Origin: a bacterium
Lineage (GTDB): Bacteria; Krumholzibacteriota; Krumholzibacteriia; JACNKJ01
Assembly (NCBI GenBank): GCA_016873475.1
Contig: VGXI01000014.1
Location: forward strand, 1-32,714
Length of the DNA: 32,714 nucleotides
Direction: 5' to 3'
Shown: in pieces, positions 1-9,400 of the stretch
How the letters are laid out: each line of letters begins with the position of its first letter
Numbering within the stretch: position 1 is the first letter of the stretch
Position numbers and translations under genes: made by a program
Notes under the pieces: model-generated
The model's input: only the letters and a program-made list of their open reading frames with translations
The model's database searches: none
What the model was told of the DNA's origin: nothing

Positions 1-144
1 AGCGAGCAGCTTCAGCGCCACCCGGCGGTCGAGCCCGGCGTCGTGGGCCAGGTAGACAACGCCGCTGCCGCCGCGCCCCAGCGTCTCGAGCACGCGGAAG
101 CTGGCGATGCGCGCGGGAACGCCCTGCGGCTCGGCCGTTGCCAT
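1..144 (-). CDS. Serine/threonine protein kinase, N-terminal fragment (runs off the window)
   Basis: Only the first 48 codons are in the window. The translation contains a glycine-rich ATP-binding loop, LGRGGSGVVY (residues 22-31), followed by the VALK lysine (Lys45), the start of a Hanks-type bacterial Ser/Thr kinase domain. Fewer than 20 residues precede the kinase domain, so it is N-terminal, as in PknB-like proteins. The rest, including any transmembrane or sensor part, lies outside. The ATG at 144-142 is preceded by a strong GGGAGGGGAG ribosome site. TAGACT (complement of 165-170) could be a -10 box, but I see no good -35. The gene is divergent from uppP. The kinase assignment is firm; its target cannot be told from this fragment. 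Confidence 0.85.
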   Translation of the reverse strand, partial: MATAEPQGVPARIASFRVLETLGRGGSGVVYLAHDAGLDRRVALKLLA

Positions 145-224
145 CTCCCCTCCCTGTGCGCCCGAGTCTAGACCAGGGCCGCCGGAAGCGCCAGGCGCCC
201 AGGCCCCGGCGGCGGCCCTTTCTG

Positions 225-253
225 TTGCCGGGCGGGCGGCGATCGGCTAGGCT
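225..253 (+). promoter_or_regulatory. Candidate sigma70-type promoter for uppP
   Basis: TTGCCG (225-230) and TAGGCT (248-253) are separated by exactly 17 nt and lie about 75 nt before the uppP start, inside the 182-nt divergent region. The -35 matches consensus at 4 of 6 positions and the -10 at 3 of 6. In DNA this GC-rich such matches can be chance. Nothing else was recognised in this intergenic stretch. Confidence 0.25.
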
Positions 254-326
254 CCGCGCCCACTCCGGCCCCGGCCGCGACCGCCGCGCGCCGCGATCGC
301 CGCTCTCACGCTGCCCGGGGGGCCCC

Positions 327-1145
327 ATGGACCTGCTGCTCTGGCTCAAGGCCGCCGTCCTCGGCATCGTCGAGGGGGCCACGGAGTTCATTCCCGTCTC
401 CTCGACCGGACACCTCATCCTCACCCAGGCCCTGATCGGCTTCGAAGGTGCCAAGGCGAACGCCTTCGTCATCTTCATCCAACTGGGAGCGATCCTGGCC
501 GTGGTCTGGCGCTACCGGGCCAAGCTCTTCGGCGCCCTCTTCGCCCTGCCCCGCGAGGCGGCGGCGCGGCGGCTCTTCGCGAACCTCGTGATCGGCACCC
601 TGCCGGCCATCGCCGTCGGCCTGCCCACCGACGACTGGATCGAGGCGCACCTGTTCAAGCCCCTTCCGGTGGCCCTGGCGCTCATCGCCGGCGGCGTCGC
701 CATCCTGATCATCGAAGGCCGGCAGCGAGCGCAGCGCGCGGCTACCATCGACGACATCACCTGGCGCCTCGCGCTCGGCGTCGGGCTGATCCAGGTGCTC
801 TCGATCGTCTGGCCGGGCATCTCGCGCTCCGGGGCGACCATCCTCGGCGGCCTCGTGCTGGGGCTCTCGCGCGTGGCCGCCACCGAGTTCTCCTTCTTTC
901 TGGCCATTCCGGCGATGCTGGGCGCCTCGATCGTCAAGCTCGCCGGCGTGCGCGGCGAGATGCACGCGTCCGACCTGCCGGTCTTCGCCATCGGCTTCGC
1001 CGTGTCCTTCGTCGTCGCCCTGCTCGTGATCAAGTGGCTGATCGGCTTCGTCTCGCGTCACTCCTTCGTGCCCTTCGCCTGGTACCGCCTCGCCACCGGT
1101 GCGGCGGTGCTGGCGGCGGTGGCCCTGGGCGTGGCCAGGGGCTAG
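327..1145 (+). CDS. uppP: Undecaprenyl-diphosphate phosphatase (UppP/BacA family)
   Basis: This integral membrane enzyme dephosphorylates undecaprenyl diphosphate to the monophosphate, recycling the lipid carrier for peptidoglycan and other surface polymers. Its loss or overexpression changes bacitracin sensitivity in other bacteria. The 272-residue product has the family's usual length. It shows both signatures: EGATEFIPVSSTGHL near the N-terminus (Glu16, Glu20, Ser26, His29) and PGISRSGAT (residues 163-171) with the conserved Arg167. Several hydrophobic helices fill the rest. The reading frame is open upstream to 138, but family alignment and the first hydrophobic segment support ATG 327. 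Only 21 nt separate it from the next gene, an AmpG-like transporter, so the two are probably co-transcribed and both fit cell-wall recycling. Confidence 0.95.
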   Translation: MDLLLWLKAAVLGIVEGATEFIPVSSTGHLILTQALIGFEGAKANAFVIFIQLGAILAVVWRYRAKLFGALFALPREAAARRLFANLVIGTLPAIAVGLPTDDWIEAHLFKPLPVALALIAGGVAILIIEGRQRAQRAATIDDITWRLALGVGLIQVLSIVWPGISRSGATILGGLVLGLSRVAATEFSFFLAIPAMLGASIVKLAGVRGEMHASDLPVFAIGFAVSFVVALLVIKWLIGFVSRHSFVPFAWYRLATGAAVLAAVALGVARG

Positions 1146-1166
1146 CCCGAGCCCAGAGGAGGCGCC

Positions 1167-2435
1167 GTGCCCGACTCGTCCCGCTCGCCCTGGCGCTTCG
1201 TGCCGACGCTCTACTTCGCCGAGGGCGTGCCCTACATCCTCGTCAACTCGGTCTCGGTCGTGCTCTACAAGCGCCTGGGGATCGACAATGCGGCGATCGC
1301 CTTCTGGACCAGCCTGCTCTACCTGCCCTGGGTGGCGAAGATGCTCTGGAGCCCCGCCGTGGACACGCGCGGGACGAAGCGCAACTGGATCCTCGGCGCG
1401 CAGGCGGCCCTCGCGGCCTGCCTGGCCGCGCTTGCGGTGGGCGTCGGCCTGCCGGGCGCCTTCGCCGTCACGCTGGCCGTCTTCTGGCTGGCCGCCCTGG
1501 TCTCGGCCACGCACGACATCGCGGCCGACGGCTTCTACCTCTACGCCCTGGGCGAGCGCGAGCAGGCCCTCTTCGTCGGCGTGCGCACGCTCTTCTACCG
1601 GGCGGCGATGATCTTCGGCTCGGGCTTCCTCGTCTTCCTGGCCGGCCGCCTGGAGCTGCGCCTGGGAGCCGTGCCCCGCGCCTGGAGCCTGGCCTTCGCG
1701 ATCGCTGCCGCGCTCTTCGGCGCGCTGGCGCTCTGGCACCGCTTCGCCCTGCCGCGTCCGGCCGGGGACATGCCGCGCGCGCGCCAGGCCGCCGCGCCCG
1801 GCGCCGGCTGGGGCCGCATCTTCGCCGCCTGGTTCCGCCAGCGGCGGGCGGCGGCCATCCTCGCCTTCATCCTGCTCTTCCGGCTGGGCGAGGCCCTGCT
1901 GCTCAAGCTGGCGGCGCCCTTCCTGCTCGACGAGCGCGCCCAGGGCGGCCTCGGCTTCACGACGGCCCAGGTGGGCCTCGCCTACGGCACGCTCGGCCTG
2001 GGCTCGCTGATCCTGGGCGGCGTCCTCGGCGGCTGGCTGATCGCGCGCTTCGGTTTGCGGCGGCTGCTCTGGCCGCTGGGGCTGGTGCTCAACGTGCCGC
2101 ACGCAGCCTACCTCTACATGGCCATCGCGCAGCCCGGGCCGGCCCTCGCCTATCCGCTCGTGGCGATCGAGCAGCTCGGTTACGGGCTCGGCACCACGGC
2201 CTTCATGGTCGTTCTGATGCGCGCCTCGCGCGGGGAGCACCGCACCTCGCATTACGCGATCGCCACCGGCTTCATGGCCCTGGGGATGATGCTGCCGGGC
2301 ATGCTGAGCGGGGCGATCCAGGGCGCACTCGGCTACCCCCGGTTCTTTCTCCTCGTCCTCCTGCTGGGCCTGCCCGGGCTCGCGACGTTGCCCTTCCTGC
2401 CCCGCTTCGCGGACGAGAGCCCGCCCGCCGCCTGA
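1167..2435 (+). CDS. MFS transporter, AmpG (muropeptide permease)-like
   Basis: A 422-residue polytopic membrane protein with about 12 hydrophobic segments and no signal peptide. The N-terminal region (TLYFAEGVPYILVNSVSVVL, then a helix ending in LPWVAKMLWSPAVD) has the layout of the AmpG/PAT branch of the major facilitator superfamily. In that branch a WSPxVD-type loop joins TM2 and TM3 and an HDIAADG-type motif ends TM4. AmpG imports anhydromuropeptides for cell-wall recycling, and the partner uppP immediately upstream supports a cell-envelope role. GTG 1167 is chosen because AGAGGAGG precedes it at good spacing. The exact substrate is an inference, since distant AmpG-like proteins in other phyla have unknown cargo. 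Confidence 0.8.
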   Translation: MPDSSRSPWRFVPTLYFAEGVPYILVNSVSVVLYKRLGIDNAAIAFWTSLLYLPWVAKMLWSPAVDTRGTKRNWILGAQAALAACLAALAVGVGLPGAFAVTLAVFWLAALVSATHDIAADGFYLYALGEREQALFVGVRTLFYRAAMIFGSGFLVFLAGRLELRLGAVPRAWSLAFAIAAALFGALALWHRFALPRPAGDMPRARQAAAPGAGWGRIFAAWFRQRRAAAILAFILLFRLGEALLLKLAAPFLLDERAQGGLGFTTAQVGLAYGTLGLGSLILGGVLGGWLIARFGLRRLLWPLGLVLNVPHAAYLYMAIAQPGPALAYPLVAIEQLGYGLGTTAFMVVLMRASRGEHRTSHYAIATGFMALGMMLPGMLSGAIQGALGYPRFFLLVLLLGLPGLATLPFLPRFADESPPAA

Positions 2436-2465
2436 GCCGGGGCCCCCTTGACCGCGGGCCCCGGC
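2436..2465 (+). terminator. GC-rich stem-loop right after the MFS gene, possible terminator
   Basis: Perfect 10-bp inverted repeat: GCCGGGGCCC (2436-2445), a 10-nt loop, and GGGCCCCGGC (2456-2465). The left arm begins at the base after the transporter stop codon. No U-tract follows, so termination would have to be Rho-aided or hairpin-only. The loop and the 5' edge of the right arm contain TTGACC (2448-2453), a fair -35 element. A promoter for the downstream propeller genes might therefore overlap the hairpin, although no convincing -10 sits 16-18 nt later. Confidence 0.45.
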
Positions 2466-2571
2466 CGTGGTCTTCTCGAATAGCGGCGCGCGGCCCCGGG
2501 TAAGGGAGCCCGTCCAACGCCGCCGCCCGCTCGCGGCCCATTGCCACCCGTCCGACAAGGAGTCCCCCGCC

Positions 2572-3834
2572 ATGAGCACTCGCTTCCTGCGCGCCCCCGC
2601 CCTGCGCACCCTTGCCCTGGCCGCCCTCGGCCTGGCCCTGCTCGCTCTCGCCTTCGCGGCGCCGTCCGGCGCGCAGACGGCCGCCGGCGTCCCCCACATC
2701 AAGAACGGCGCCGCGCCCAAAGGCGGCGTCGAGACGCTCCAGCTCACCGAGCTCTGGCGCCGGGGCGGCGAGGACGACGAGGAGCTGCTCTTCGGGATCA
2801 TCACCGACGCGGAGGTCGGCCCCGACGGCAACATCTACCTGCTCGACGCCCAGCTCAACGAGGTGAAGGTGCTCTCCCCCGAAGGCGAGCTGCTGCGCAG
2901 CATCGGCCGCGAGGGCGAGGGCCCGGGCGAGTTCCGCAACGCCCAGCAGTTCACCTTCCTGCCCGACGGCAACATCGGCGTCGCCCAGGTCTTTCCCGGC
3001 AAGCTGATCGGGCTCACGCCGAGCGGCGATCCGGCCCAGGACGTCGAGCCCGGCAAGGCCGATCCCACGGCCGGCGGATTCTTCGTCCTCGTCAACGCCG
3101 AGAGCGGCGGCGGCAATCTCGTCGTCACCGGCATCGACCTCAGTTTCGACCAGACGACGATGAGCCAGAAGCGCCACTACTTCGTGCGCAGCTATGGCCT
3201 CGACGGCAAGCAGAAGACCGAGTTCTACGGCGTGGACCGGACCTGGGTCTTCAACGACAACTTCAAGTTCCTCGAGTCGGACAACGACTTCGTCTGGCGC
3301 CGCTTCGGCGTGAGCGACACGGGCCAGGTCGTCGCCGCGCTGCAGCCCTACGAGTACGCGCTGAGCGTCTACGGCCCCGACGGCAAGCTCGAGCGGATCA
3401 TCGAGCGCGAGTACGAGACCTGGCCGCGCAACGACCGGGTGCGCCAGCGCTACCAGAGCATCATGGAGGCCCAGTCGGCGCAGTTCCCGAACCGGCCGAC
3501 GCCCGTGCTCGAGACCGACGAGCCCGACGTGCAACACCTGCGCTGCGCCGCCGACGGCACGATCTGGGTGCTGACGAGCCGCGCCATCTACGCGCCCGAG
3601 CCGGGCGTCCTGGCGCTCTGGGACGTCTTCTCCGCCCAGGGCGAGTTCCTCAAGCAGGTCAAGGCGATGGCCCCCGGCGACCCGGCCACGGACTGGCTCT
3701 TCCTCACGGACGAGGGGCTGGCCATCCAGGTGACCGGTTTCTGGGACGCCGCGCTGGCCGCCATGGGCGGCGGCGGCGCCGAGAGCGAAGAGGCGGCTCC
3801 AATGCAGATCATCTGCTACTCCACCAAGCCCTAG
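2572..3834 (+). CDS. Secreted six-bladed beta-propeller protein (paralogue 1)
   Basis: A 420-residue protein with a clear Sec signal peptide (positive RFLR start, long Ala/Leu core, likely cleavage after SGA at residue 34). The mature part resembles the six-bladed beta-propeller proteins (NHL-like, DUF5128 type) of FCB-group bacteria. Blades show GPDGNIYLLDAQLNEVKVLS-type strands followed by the hallmark GREGEGPGEF. The function of this family is unknown; members are thought to be periplasmic or surface binding proteins. ATG 2572 is preferred over the upstream in-frame start at 2467 because it gives a proper signal peptide and has AAGGAG about 10 nt upstream. It is followed at 26 nt by a paralogue. 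No catalytic residues are identifiable. Confidence 0.82.
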   Translation: MSTRFLRAPALRTLALAALGLALLALAFAAPSGAQTAAGVPHIKNGAAPKGGVETLQLTELWRRGGEDDEELLFGIITDAEVGPDGNIYLLDAQLNEVKVLSPEGELLRSIGREGEGPGEFRNAQQFTFLPDGNIGVAQVFPGKLIGLTPSGDPAQDVEPGKADPTAGGFFVLVNAESGGGNLVVTGIDLSFDQTTMSQKRHYFVRSYGLDGKQKTEFYGVDRTWVFNDNFKFLESDNDFVWRRFGVSDTGQVVAALQPYEYALSVYGPDGKLERIIEREYETWPRNDRVRQRYQSIMEAQSAQFPNRPTPVLETDEPDVQHLRCAADGTIWVLTSRAIYAPEPGVLALWDVFSAQGEFLKQVKAMAPGDPATDWLFLTDEGLAIQVTGFWDAALAAMGGGGAESEEAAPMQIICYSTKP

Positions 3835-3860
3835 CCGGTGCGACAGGAGGCATCACGACC

Positions 3861-5060
3861 ATGCACAGCGCCCTCTTGACCCTCTTCGCCCTCGGCCTCG
3901 CGGCGCCGGCCTTCGCGGCGCCCGCGCGGATCGACAACGGCGCCGCGCCCAGCGAGGGCCGCCGCGACGTCCAGCTCGAGGAGATCTGGCGGGCCGGCGG
4001 CGAGGACGACGAGATCTTCTTCGGCTCGATCGGCGCCGTCCAGCTCGGTGTCGACGGCCGCTTCCACATCCTCGACACGCAGCAGTCCTGCGTGCCGGTC
4101 TACTCGCCCGACGGCGAGCACCTGGCCACGCTCGGCCGCGAGGGAGACGGCCCCGGCGAGGTGCGCCGGCCCGGCGGCATGTTCCTGCTCGAGGACGGGC
4201 GCATCGCCCTCCTGCAGAGCTTCCCGGGCCGCATCGTCTTCCTCGACGCGGGCGGCAACCCCGCCGGCGAGGCCACCTACCAGGGCCCCGGTCAGGAGCA
4301 GGGCGCCTTCTGCGTCCTCAATGCCGGCCAGGGCCTGCCCGGCGGCGAGCTGCTGCTGCTGGGCATCCGCATGAGCTTCGGCGGCACGGTCAGCGACCAG
4401 ACCTTCTTCCTCTCGCGCTGCGACGGCGCCGGCAAGGAGAAGGTCCAGTACCAGAGCAAGGGCTACCAGATCAACTACGCCGACTTCCGCCTCGACGAGG
4501 GGAAGATGGACTTCCTCTGGAACCGCTTCGCCGTCGGCCCCCAGGGGCGCGTCTACACGGCGCCGGAGCGCAACCAGTACCTCGTGCGCGTGCTGGCGCC
4601 CGACGGCAGCGTGGAGCGCGAGTTCACGCGGGCCTACACGGCGCCCGCCCGCGATGCCCAGGCCAAGCAGACGGCGACGCGGATCATGGAGGGCATCGGC
4701 AGCTACTACCCGACGCCCCTGCTCGGCACCACGGTCGAATCCACGGAGCCCGCCGTGGCGGCGCTCTTCGTCGACCCGCGGCGCAATGTCCTCGTCCAGA
4801 CGGGCGACCCCGGCCAGCGCGATCCCGGCGTCTTCTGTCTGCTGGACGAGTTCGACGCCCAGGGCCGCTATGTCCGCCAGCTCGCCCTGCACTGCCCCGG
4901 CGATCCGCGCCAGGACGGCCTGGTCGTCCTCGGCGGCAATCGGGTCGTCGTCCTGCGCGGCGCGCTGGACGCCTGGCTCACGCAGCAGGCCGTGGCGGGC
5001 GAGGGCGAGAGCGCCGCGGAGGCGCCCGCGCTCGAGGTGATCTGTTACGCGATGCCCTGA
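3861..5060 (+). CDS. Secreted six-bladed beta-propeller protein (paralogue 2)
   Basis: A 399-residue protein with a signal peptide (probable cleavage after AFA, residue 19). It is clearly related to the upstream gene along its length. Shared features include the mature N-terminus (D/KNGAAP), EL/IWR-GGEDDE, GREGDGPGEV in place of GREGEGPGEF, a central DFLWNRF / DFVWRRF motif, and the same ending in a short ICY segment. The pair is therefore a tandem duplication that has diverged considerably. AGGAGG lies 11 nt before ATG 3861. It is followed after 76 nt by the export fusion protein. The role is unknown; position suggests envelope function, possibly linked with the efflux genes, but nothing in the sequence proves that. 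Confidence 0.8.
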   Translation: MHSALLTLFALGLAAPAFAAPARIDNGAAPSEGRRDVQLEEIWRAGGEDDEIFFGSIGAVQLGVDGRFHILDTQQSCVPVYSPDGEHLATLGREGDGPGEVRRPGGMFLLEDGRIALLQSFPGRIVFLDAGGNPAGEATYQGPGQEQGAFCVLNAGQGLPGGELLLLGIRMSFGGTVSDQTFFLSRCDGAGKEKVQYQSKGYQINYADFRLDEGKMDFLWNRFAVGPQGRVYTAPERNQYLVRVLAPDGSVEREFTRAYTAPARDAQAKQTATRIMEGIGSYYPTPLLGTTVESTEPAVAALFVDPRRNVLVQTGDPGQRDPGVFCLLDEFDAQGRYVRQLALHCPGDPRQDGLVVLGGNRVVVLRGALDAWLTQQAVAGEGESAAEAPALEVICYAMP

Positions 5061-5136
5061 GGAGCCGCCGGAAACCGGGTGGCCGGGCGCGCGTAGGCGC
5101 TCGGCCGCTCACCCCCCGCCCGCGCGAGGTTCATCG

Positions 5137-6465
5137 ATGCGCCTTTCCGCCCCCCGCCACGGCCTCCCCCTCCTCATCGTCCTCCCGCTCAGCCTCCTCC
5201 TCGCCGCCTTCCTCGGGACGGCAGGCTGCGACAAGCGGAAGGGCGCGGGCGCCGCCGCCGACTCGACGGCCCTCGCCGACAGCGCGGCCGGCGACAGCGC
5301 CAAGGCCGCGGCGCCGGAGCCCGAGAAGGCGATCAAGGTCAACGTCGGCGAGGTGCAGCGCGGCAACCTGATCAGCTCGATCTACGCCGACGGCGAGGTG
5401 CGCACGCCCCGCTCCCTGGCCGTGCGCGCCAAGGTCTCCGGCGAGCTGATCGAGGTGGCGGTGAAGGACGGCGATCGCGTCAAGGAGGGCCAGCTCCTCG
5501 CCCGCATCGACCCGCGCAGCTACCGCCTCGACCTCGAGGCCGCGCGCTACGCCCATCTGCAGGCGCTCTCGCTGATGGCGGCCGAGGCCGACAGCTTCGC
5601 CGGCGACGGCAGCGCCGCCGAGGCCTACGCCGGCGCGCGGGCGCAGATCGACCAGGAGCACGCGAGCGGCAAGCTGAGCGATGTCGACTACCGCGCGCAG
5701 CTCCTCGACCTCGAGCTGACCGCCCTGGACGGCGGCGCCTTCCGTCAGGAGGTCTTCGAGCAGCGCACCGGTCTGGCCGGCGCCCGTGTCGCCCTGGAGC
5801 GCGCCCAGCTCGCGCTCGAGTACACCGAGATCCGCGCGCCCTTCGCGGGGGCCGTGCAGGGCCTGGCCGCCGTCGTCGGCGAGAACATCGGCGTCGGTCA
5901 GACGCTCTGCTCGCTCTACGACAACAGCAAGCTCGAAGCCGTGGTCAACGTGCTCGAGGCCGACCTCGCCAACCTGATCGAGGGCCGGCCGGCCCTGCTC
6001 GCGGTGCCGGCGGTGGCCGACACGATCACCGCCGAGGTGGACGTCATCTCGCCGAGCCTGGACGCCGCCAGCCGCACCTGCCAGTGCATCCTGCGCTTCG
6101 CCAACCGCGGCGGGCGTTTCCGCCCGGGCATGTTCGTGCGCGCCGAGGTCGCCGGCTTCGTCCACGAGGACCGCCTGCTCGTGCCCAAGGCGGCCGTGCT
6201 GATCCGCGACGAGCGGCCGCTCGTCTTCAAGGTCGCCGGCGAGACGGCCCAGTGGCTCTACATCACCGCGGGCCTGGAGAACGACACCTGGGTGGAGGTC
6301 AAGTCCGTCCACAGCGGCGGCAGCCTGGCGCCCGGCGACACGGTGGTCGTCAGCGACCACCTCACGCTCGCCCACGAGGCGAAGATCGACATCCGGCGCA
6401 AGGTGCCGCCCAAGGACCGCTGGGCCTTCGCGGGGCCCGTGGCCGCGCAGGCCGACGCGCCATGA
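5137..6465 (+). CDS. RND efflux membrane-fusion (periplasmic adaptor) protein
   Basis: A 442-residue HlyD/AcrA-type adaptor that links an inner-membrane RND pump to an outer-membrane channel. The N-terminus has a hydrophobic signal ending in TAGC (Cys31), a weak lipobox, so it may be lipid-anchored. A charged Ala-rich linker follows, then the first half of the biotinyl-lipoyl-like domain (ADGEVRTPRSLAVRAKVSGE, then VKDGDRVKEGQLLARIDP). A helical hairpin occupies about residues 130-225. The second lipoyl half (YTEIRAPFAGAVQG) and a beta-barrel domain with RPGMFVRAEV follow. Its stop overlaps the next gene start (ATGA), implying translational coupling with the first RND permease. No outer-membrane factor gene is nearby. 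Confidence 0.9.
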   Translation: MRLSAPRHGLPLLIVLPLSLLLAAFLGTAGCDKRKGAGAAADSTALADSAAGDSAKAAAPEPEKAIKVNVGEVQRGNLISSIYADGEVRTPRSLAVRAKVSGELIEVAVKDGDRVKEGQLLARIDPRSYRLDLEAARYAHLQALSLMAAEADSFAGDGSAAEAYAGARAQIDQEHASGKLSDVDYRAQLLDLELTALDGGAFRQEVFEQRTGLAGARVALERAQLALEYTEIRAPFAGAVQGLAAVVGENIGVGQTLCSLYDNSKLEAVVNVLEADLANLIEGRPALLAVPAVADTITAEVDVISPSLDAASRTCQCILRFANRGGRFRPGMFVRAEVAGFVHEDRLLVPKAAVLIRDERPLVFKVAGETAQWLYITAGLENDTWVEVKSVHSGGSLAPGDTVVVSDHLTLAHEAKIDIRRKVPPKDRWAFAGPVAAQADAP

Positions 6466-9400
6466 TCATCGCGCAGAGCGTGCGCCGCCCGGTGGCGGTG
6501 CTGATGGCCTTCGCCGGGCTGGTGCTGCTCGGCTGGCAGGGCCAGCGGCGGCTGGCCCTCGACCTGCTGCCGGCGATCAACTACCCCAACTTGACGGTCA
6601 TCACCAACTACCCGGACACGCCGGCGGACGACCTCGTGCGGCTCGTCACCGAGCCGCTGGAGGAGCGGATGGCGGGGCTCGCGGGCGTGCGGCGCGTGGT
6701 GAGCAAGACGCGCGAGGGCACCTCCACGATCACGGCCCAGTACGACTGGGGCACGGACATGGACTTCGCCAACCTGCACATGCGCGAGGCCGTGGACCAG
6801 GTCGCCTACGGCGAGGATTTCCCCGCCGCCGCCGACCGCCCGCTCATCCTGCGCTGGGATCCCTCGGCGCGGCCGATCGCGATCCTCGTCATCGAGGGCG
6901 AGGCGCCCCTGCGCGAGATGACCGACTTCGCGCGCGAGGTGGTCAAGCCCGCGCTCGAGCAGATCGACGGCGTCAGCCAGGCCGAGGTGATCGGCGGCGC
7001 CGAGCGGGAGATCCTCGTCACGCCGGACCTGGCGAAGCTGCGCCTCTACGGACTCACCGTGAACGACCTCGCGACCGCGCTCAGCGTGGCGAACATCAGC
7101 TTCCCCGGTGGGCGCATCCGCAAGGGCCCGCTGCACCTGCCCCTGCGCATCCTCGGCGAGTTCGAGAACCTGGCGGAGATCCGCCTCACCGAAATCCCCG
7201 CCGCCGGCCCCGGGATCACGATCGGCGACGTCGCCACGGTCGCGGACGCGCTGAAGGAGCCCGAGGGCGCCACCTTCCTCGGCCGCGACGAGGTCGTGGC
7301 CCTCCACCTCTACAAGGAGGTGGGCAAGAACACGATCACGACGAGCGACACCGTCGACGAGGTGCTCGGCGTGCTGAAGGCCACCTACCCGGCCTTCGCG
7401 AGCAAGTACGTCTACCGCGAGGCGGACTTCGTGGCCGACTCGGTGAGCGGCCTCCAGCAGTCGCTGATCTTCGGCGCCCTGCTCGCCTTCCTCGTGCTGC
7501 TCATCGGCCTCGGCGACCTGCGCAGCCCGCTCGTCGTGAGCATCGCGATCCCGGTCTCGATCTACGCCACCTTCGCCGCCCTGGACATCGCGAAGGTCAA
7601 CATGAACCTGATGTCCCTCGGCGGCCTCTCCCTCGCGGCGGGCATGCTGGTGGACAACTCGATCGTCGTGCTCGAGAACATCAGCCGCCGCCTGCCCAAG
7701 CGGCGGGCGGCCGTGAGCCAGGCGGAAGTGGACGCGCTGGCGATCAAGAGCACGCAGGAAGTGGCGATGCCCGGGGTCGCCTCGACGCTGACCACCGTGG
7801 CCGTCTTCTTCCCCGTCATCTACGTGCCCGGCATCGCCGGCGAGTTCTTCCGCGATCAGGCGCTCACGGTGACCTGCGCGCTGCTGGTGTCCATCCTCAG
7901 CTCCGTGATCCTGCAGCCGATGCTCGCCGCGCGGCTCCTGCGGCCGGTCGAGAAGCCCTCGCGCGCGGCCCGCCTCTCCAACGCTTGGCAGGAGCGCGTC
8001 TACCACTGGTACCACCGGCCGCTGCCCTGGGTGCTCGACCACAAGGTTCTCTTCCTCGGCGTCTCGCTGGCGGCGATCGTCCTCGCCGGCTGGGCCGTGA
8101 AGGACATCCGGCGCAGCTTCCTGCCCGAGCGCTCGCGCGGCGACTTCAGCCTGCAGCTCGAGCTGCCCGCGGGGACGCCGCTGGAGGCCACAGGCGAGAC
8201 GGCGCGCCAGCTCGCCGCCTTCACGGCCAGGCTGCCCCGCGTGGCGACGGTCTACACGCAGGTCGGCGAGACGGAGACGACGCTCGCCAGCCTGAAGGAG
8301 TACACCGCGCCCAACGTGGCCCGCCTGCGCGTGCTGCTCACGCCCACGCGCCACGGCCGCGAGGACATGGCCCAGGTGAAGAGCGCGCTGGCCAATCGCC
8401 TCGCCCAGCTCGCCGGCGCGAGCTGGGTTTTCAAGGATGAGGGCGTCGGCCTGCGCGAGATCCTCGCCAGCGGCGAGGCCACCTTTGCGCTCGGCCTCGT
8501 CGCCGAGCACCCCGACGACGCCCTGCGCCTCGCCGACGCCCTGCTGCCCCAGCTCGCGCGCGTGCCCGGCCTCGTCGACCTCGAGCTGGACCGCGTGCTC
8601 GGCAATCCGACGCTCGAGGTGACGATCGACCGCGAGCTGGCCCTGCGCTACGGCCTCGAGCCCGAGGCGCTGGCGCGCGAGCTGCGCAACCGCATCCAGG
8701 GCACCGTGGCCACCACCTACAACGAGATCGACCAGCGCATCGACATCGGCGTGCGCCTGCCGGTCGAGCAGCGCCGCGACCTGGACACCGTGCTCGCCTC
8801 GGCGCTCGCCCTGCCCGGCGGCAAGACGGTCACCCTCGGCACCTTCGTCGAGACCGAGCTCAAGCGCCCCGTGCGCGAGATCGTCCGCCGCGACCAGCGC
8901 CGTCAGCTGACGATCTCCGGCAACGTCCAGGGCCGGGGGCTCGACCAGGTCTGGCGCGACGTGGACGCCCTCCTCGCGGCGACGCCCCTGCCCGCCGGGC
9001 TCGTCTACGTGCGCGGCGGCGAGCAGGAGGAGATCGGCCGTAGCTTCCGCGACCTCGGCTGGGCCCTGGTGCTCTCGGCGCTGCTCGTCTACATGATCCT
9101 CGCTGCGCAGTTCGAGAGCTTCCTCGACCCGCTGATCATCGCCGCGGTGCTGCCCGTTGGCATCGTCGCCGCCCTGCTCTCGCTGATGGCGACCGGCAAC
9201 ACGCTGAACATCATCTCCCTGATCGGTCTCGCCGCCCTGCTCGGCATCGGCGTCAACGACGCCATCGTCAAGGTGGCGACGGCGCGCCAGTTGCGCGAGG
9301 AGGAGGGCCTCTCCGTGCGCGAGGCCCTGCTCGAGGCCGGGCGCCTGCGCTTCCGGCCGATCATGATGAACACCTGGACGGCCGTGCTCGCCCTGATTCC

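Noticed and set aside
306-2834. An 842-codon minus-strand open frame and similar long open frames opposite the export and nuo genes
   Set aside because: The translations are low-complexity (Arg, Gly, Ala, Glu, His rich) and lie antisense to genes with clear family motifs. They are artefacts of high GC third positions.
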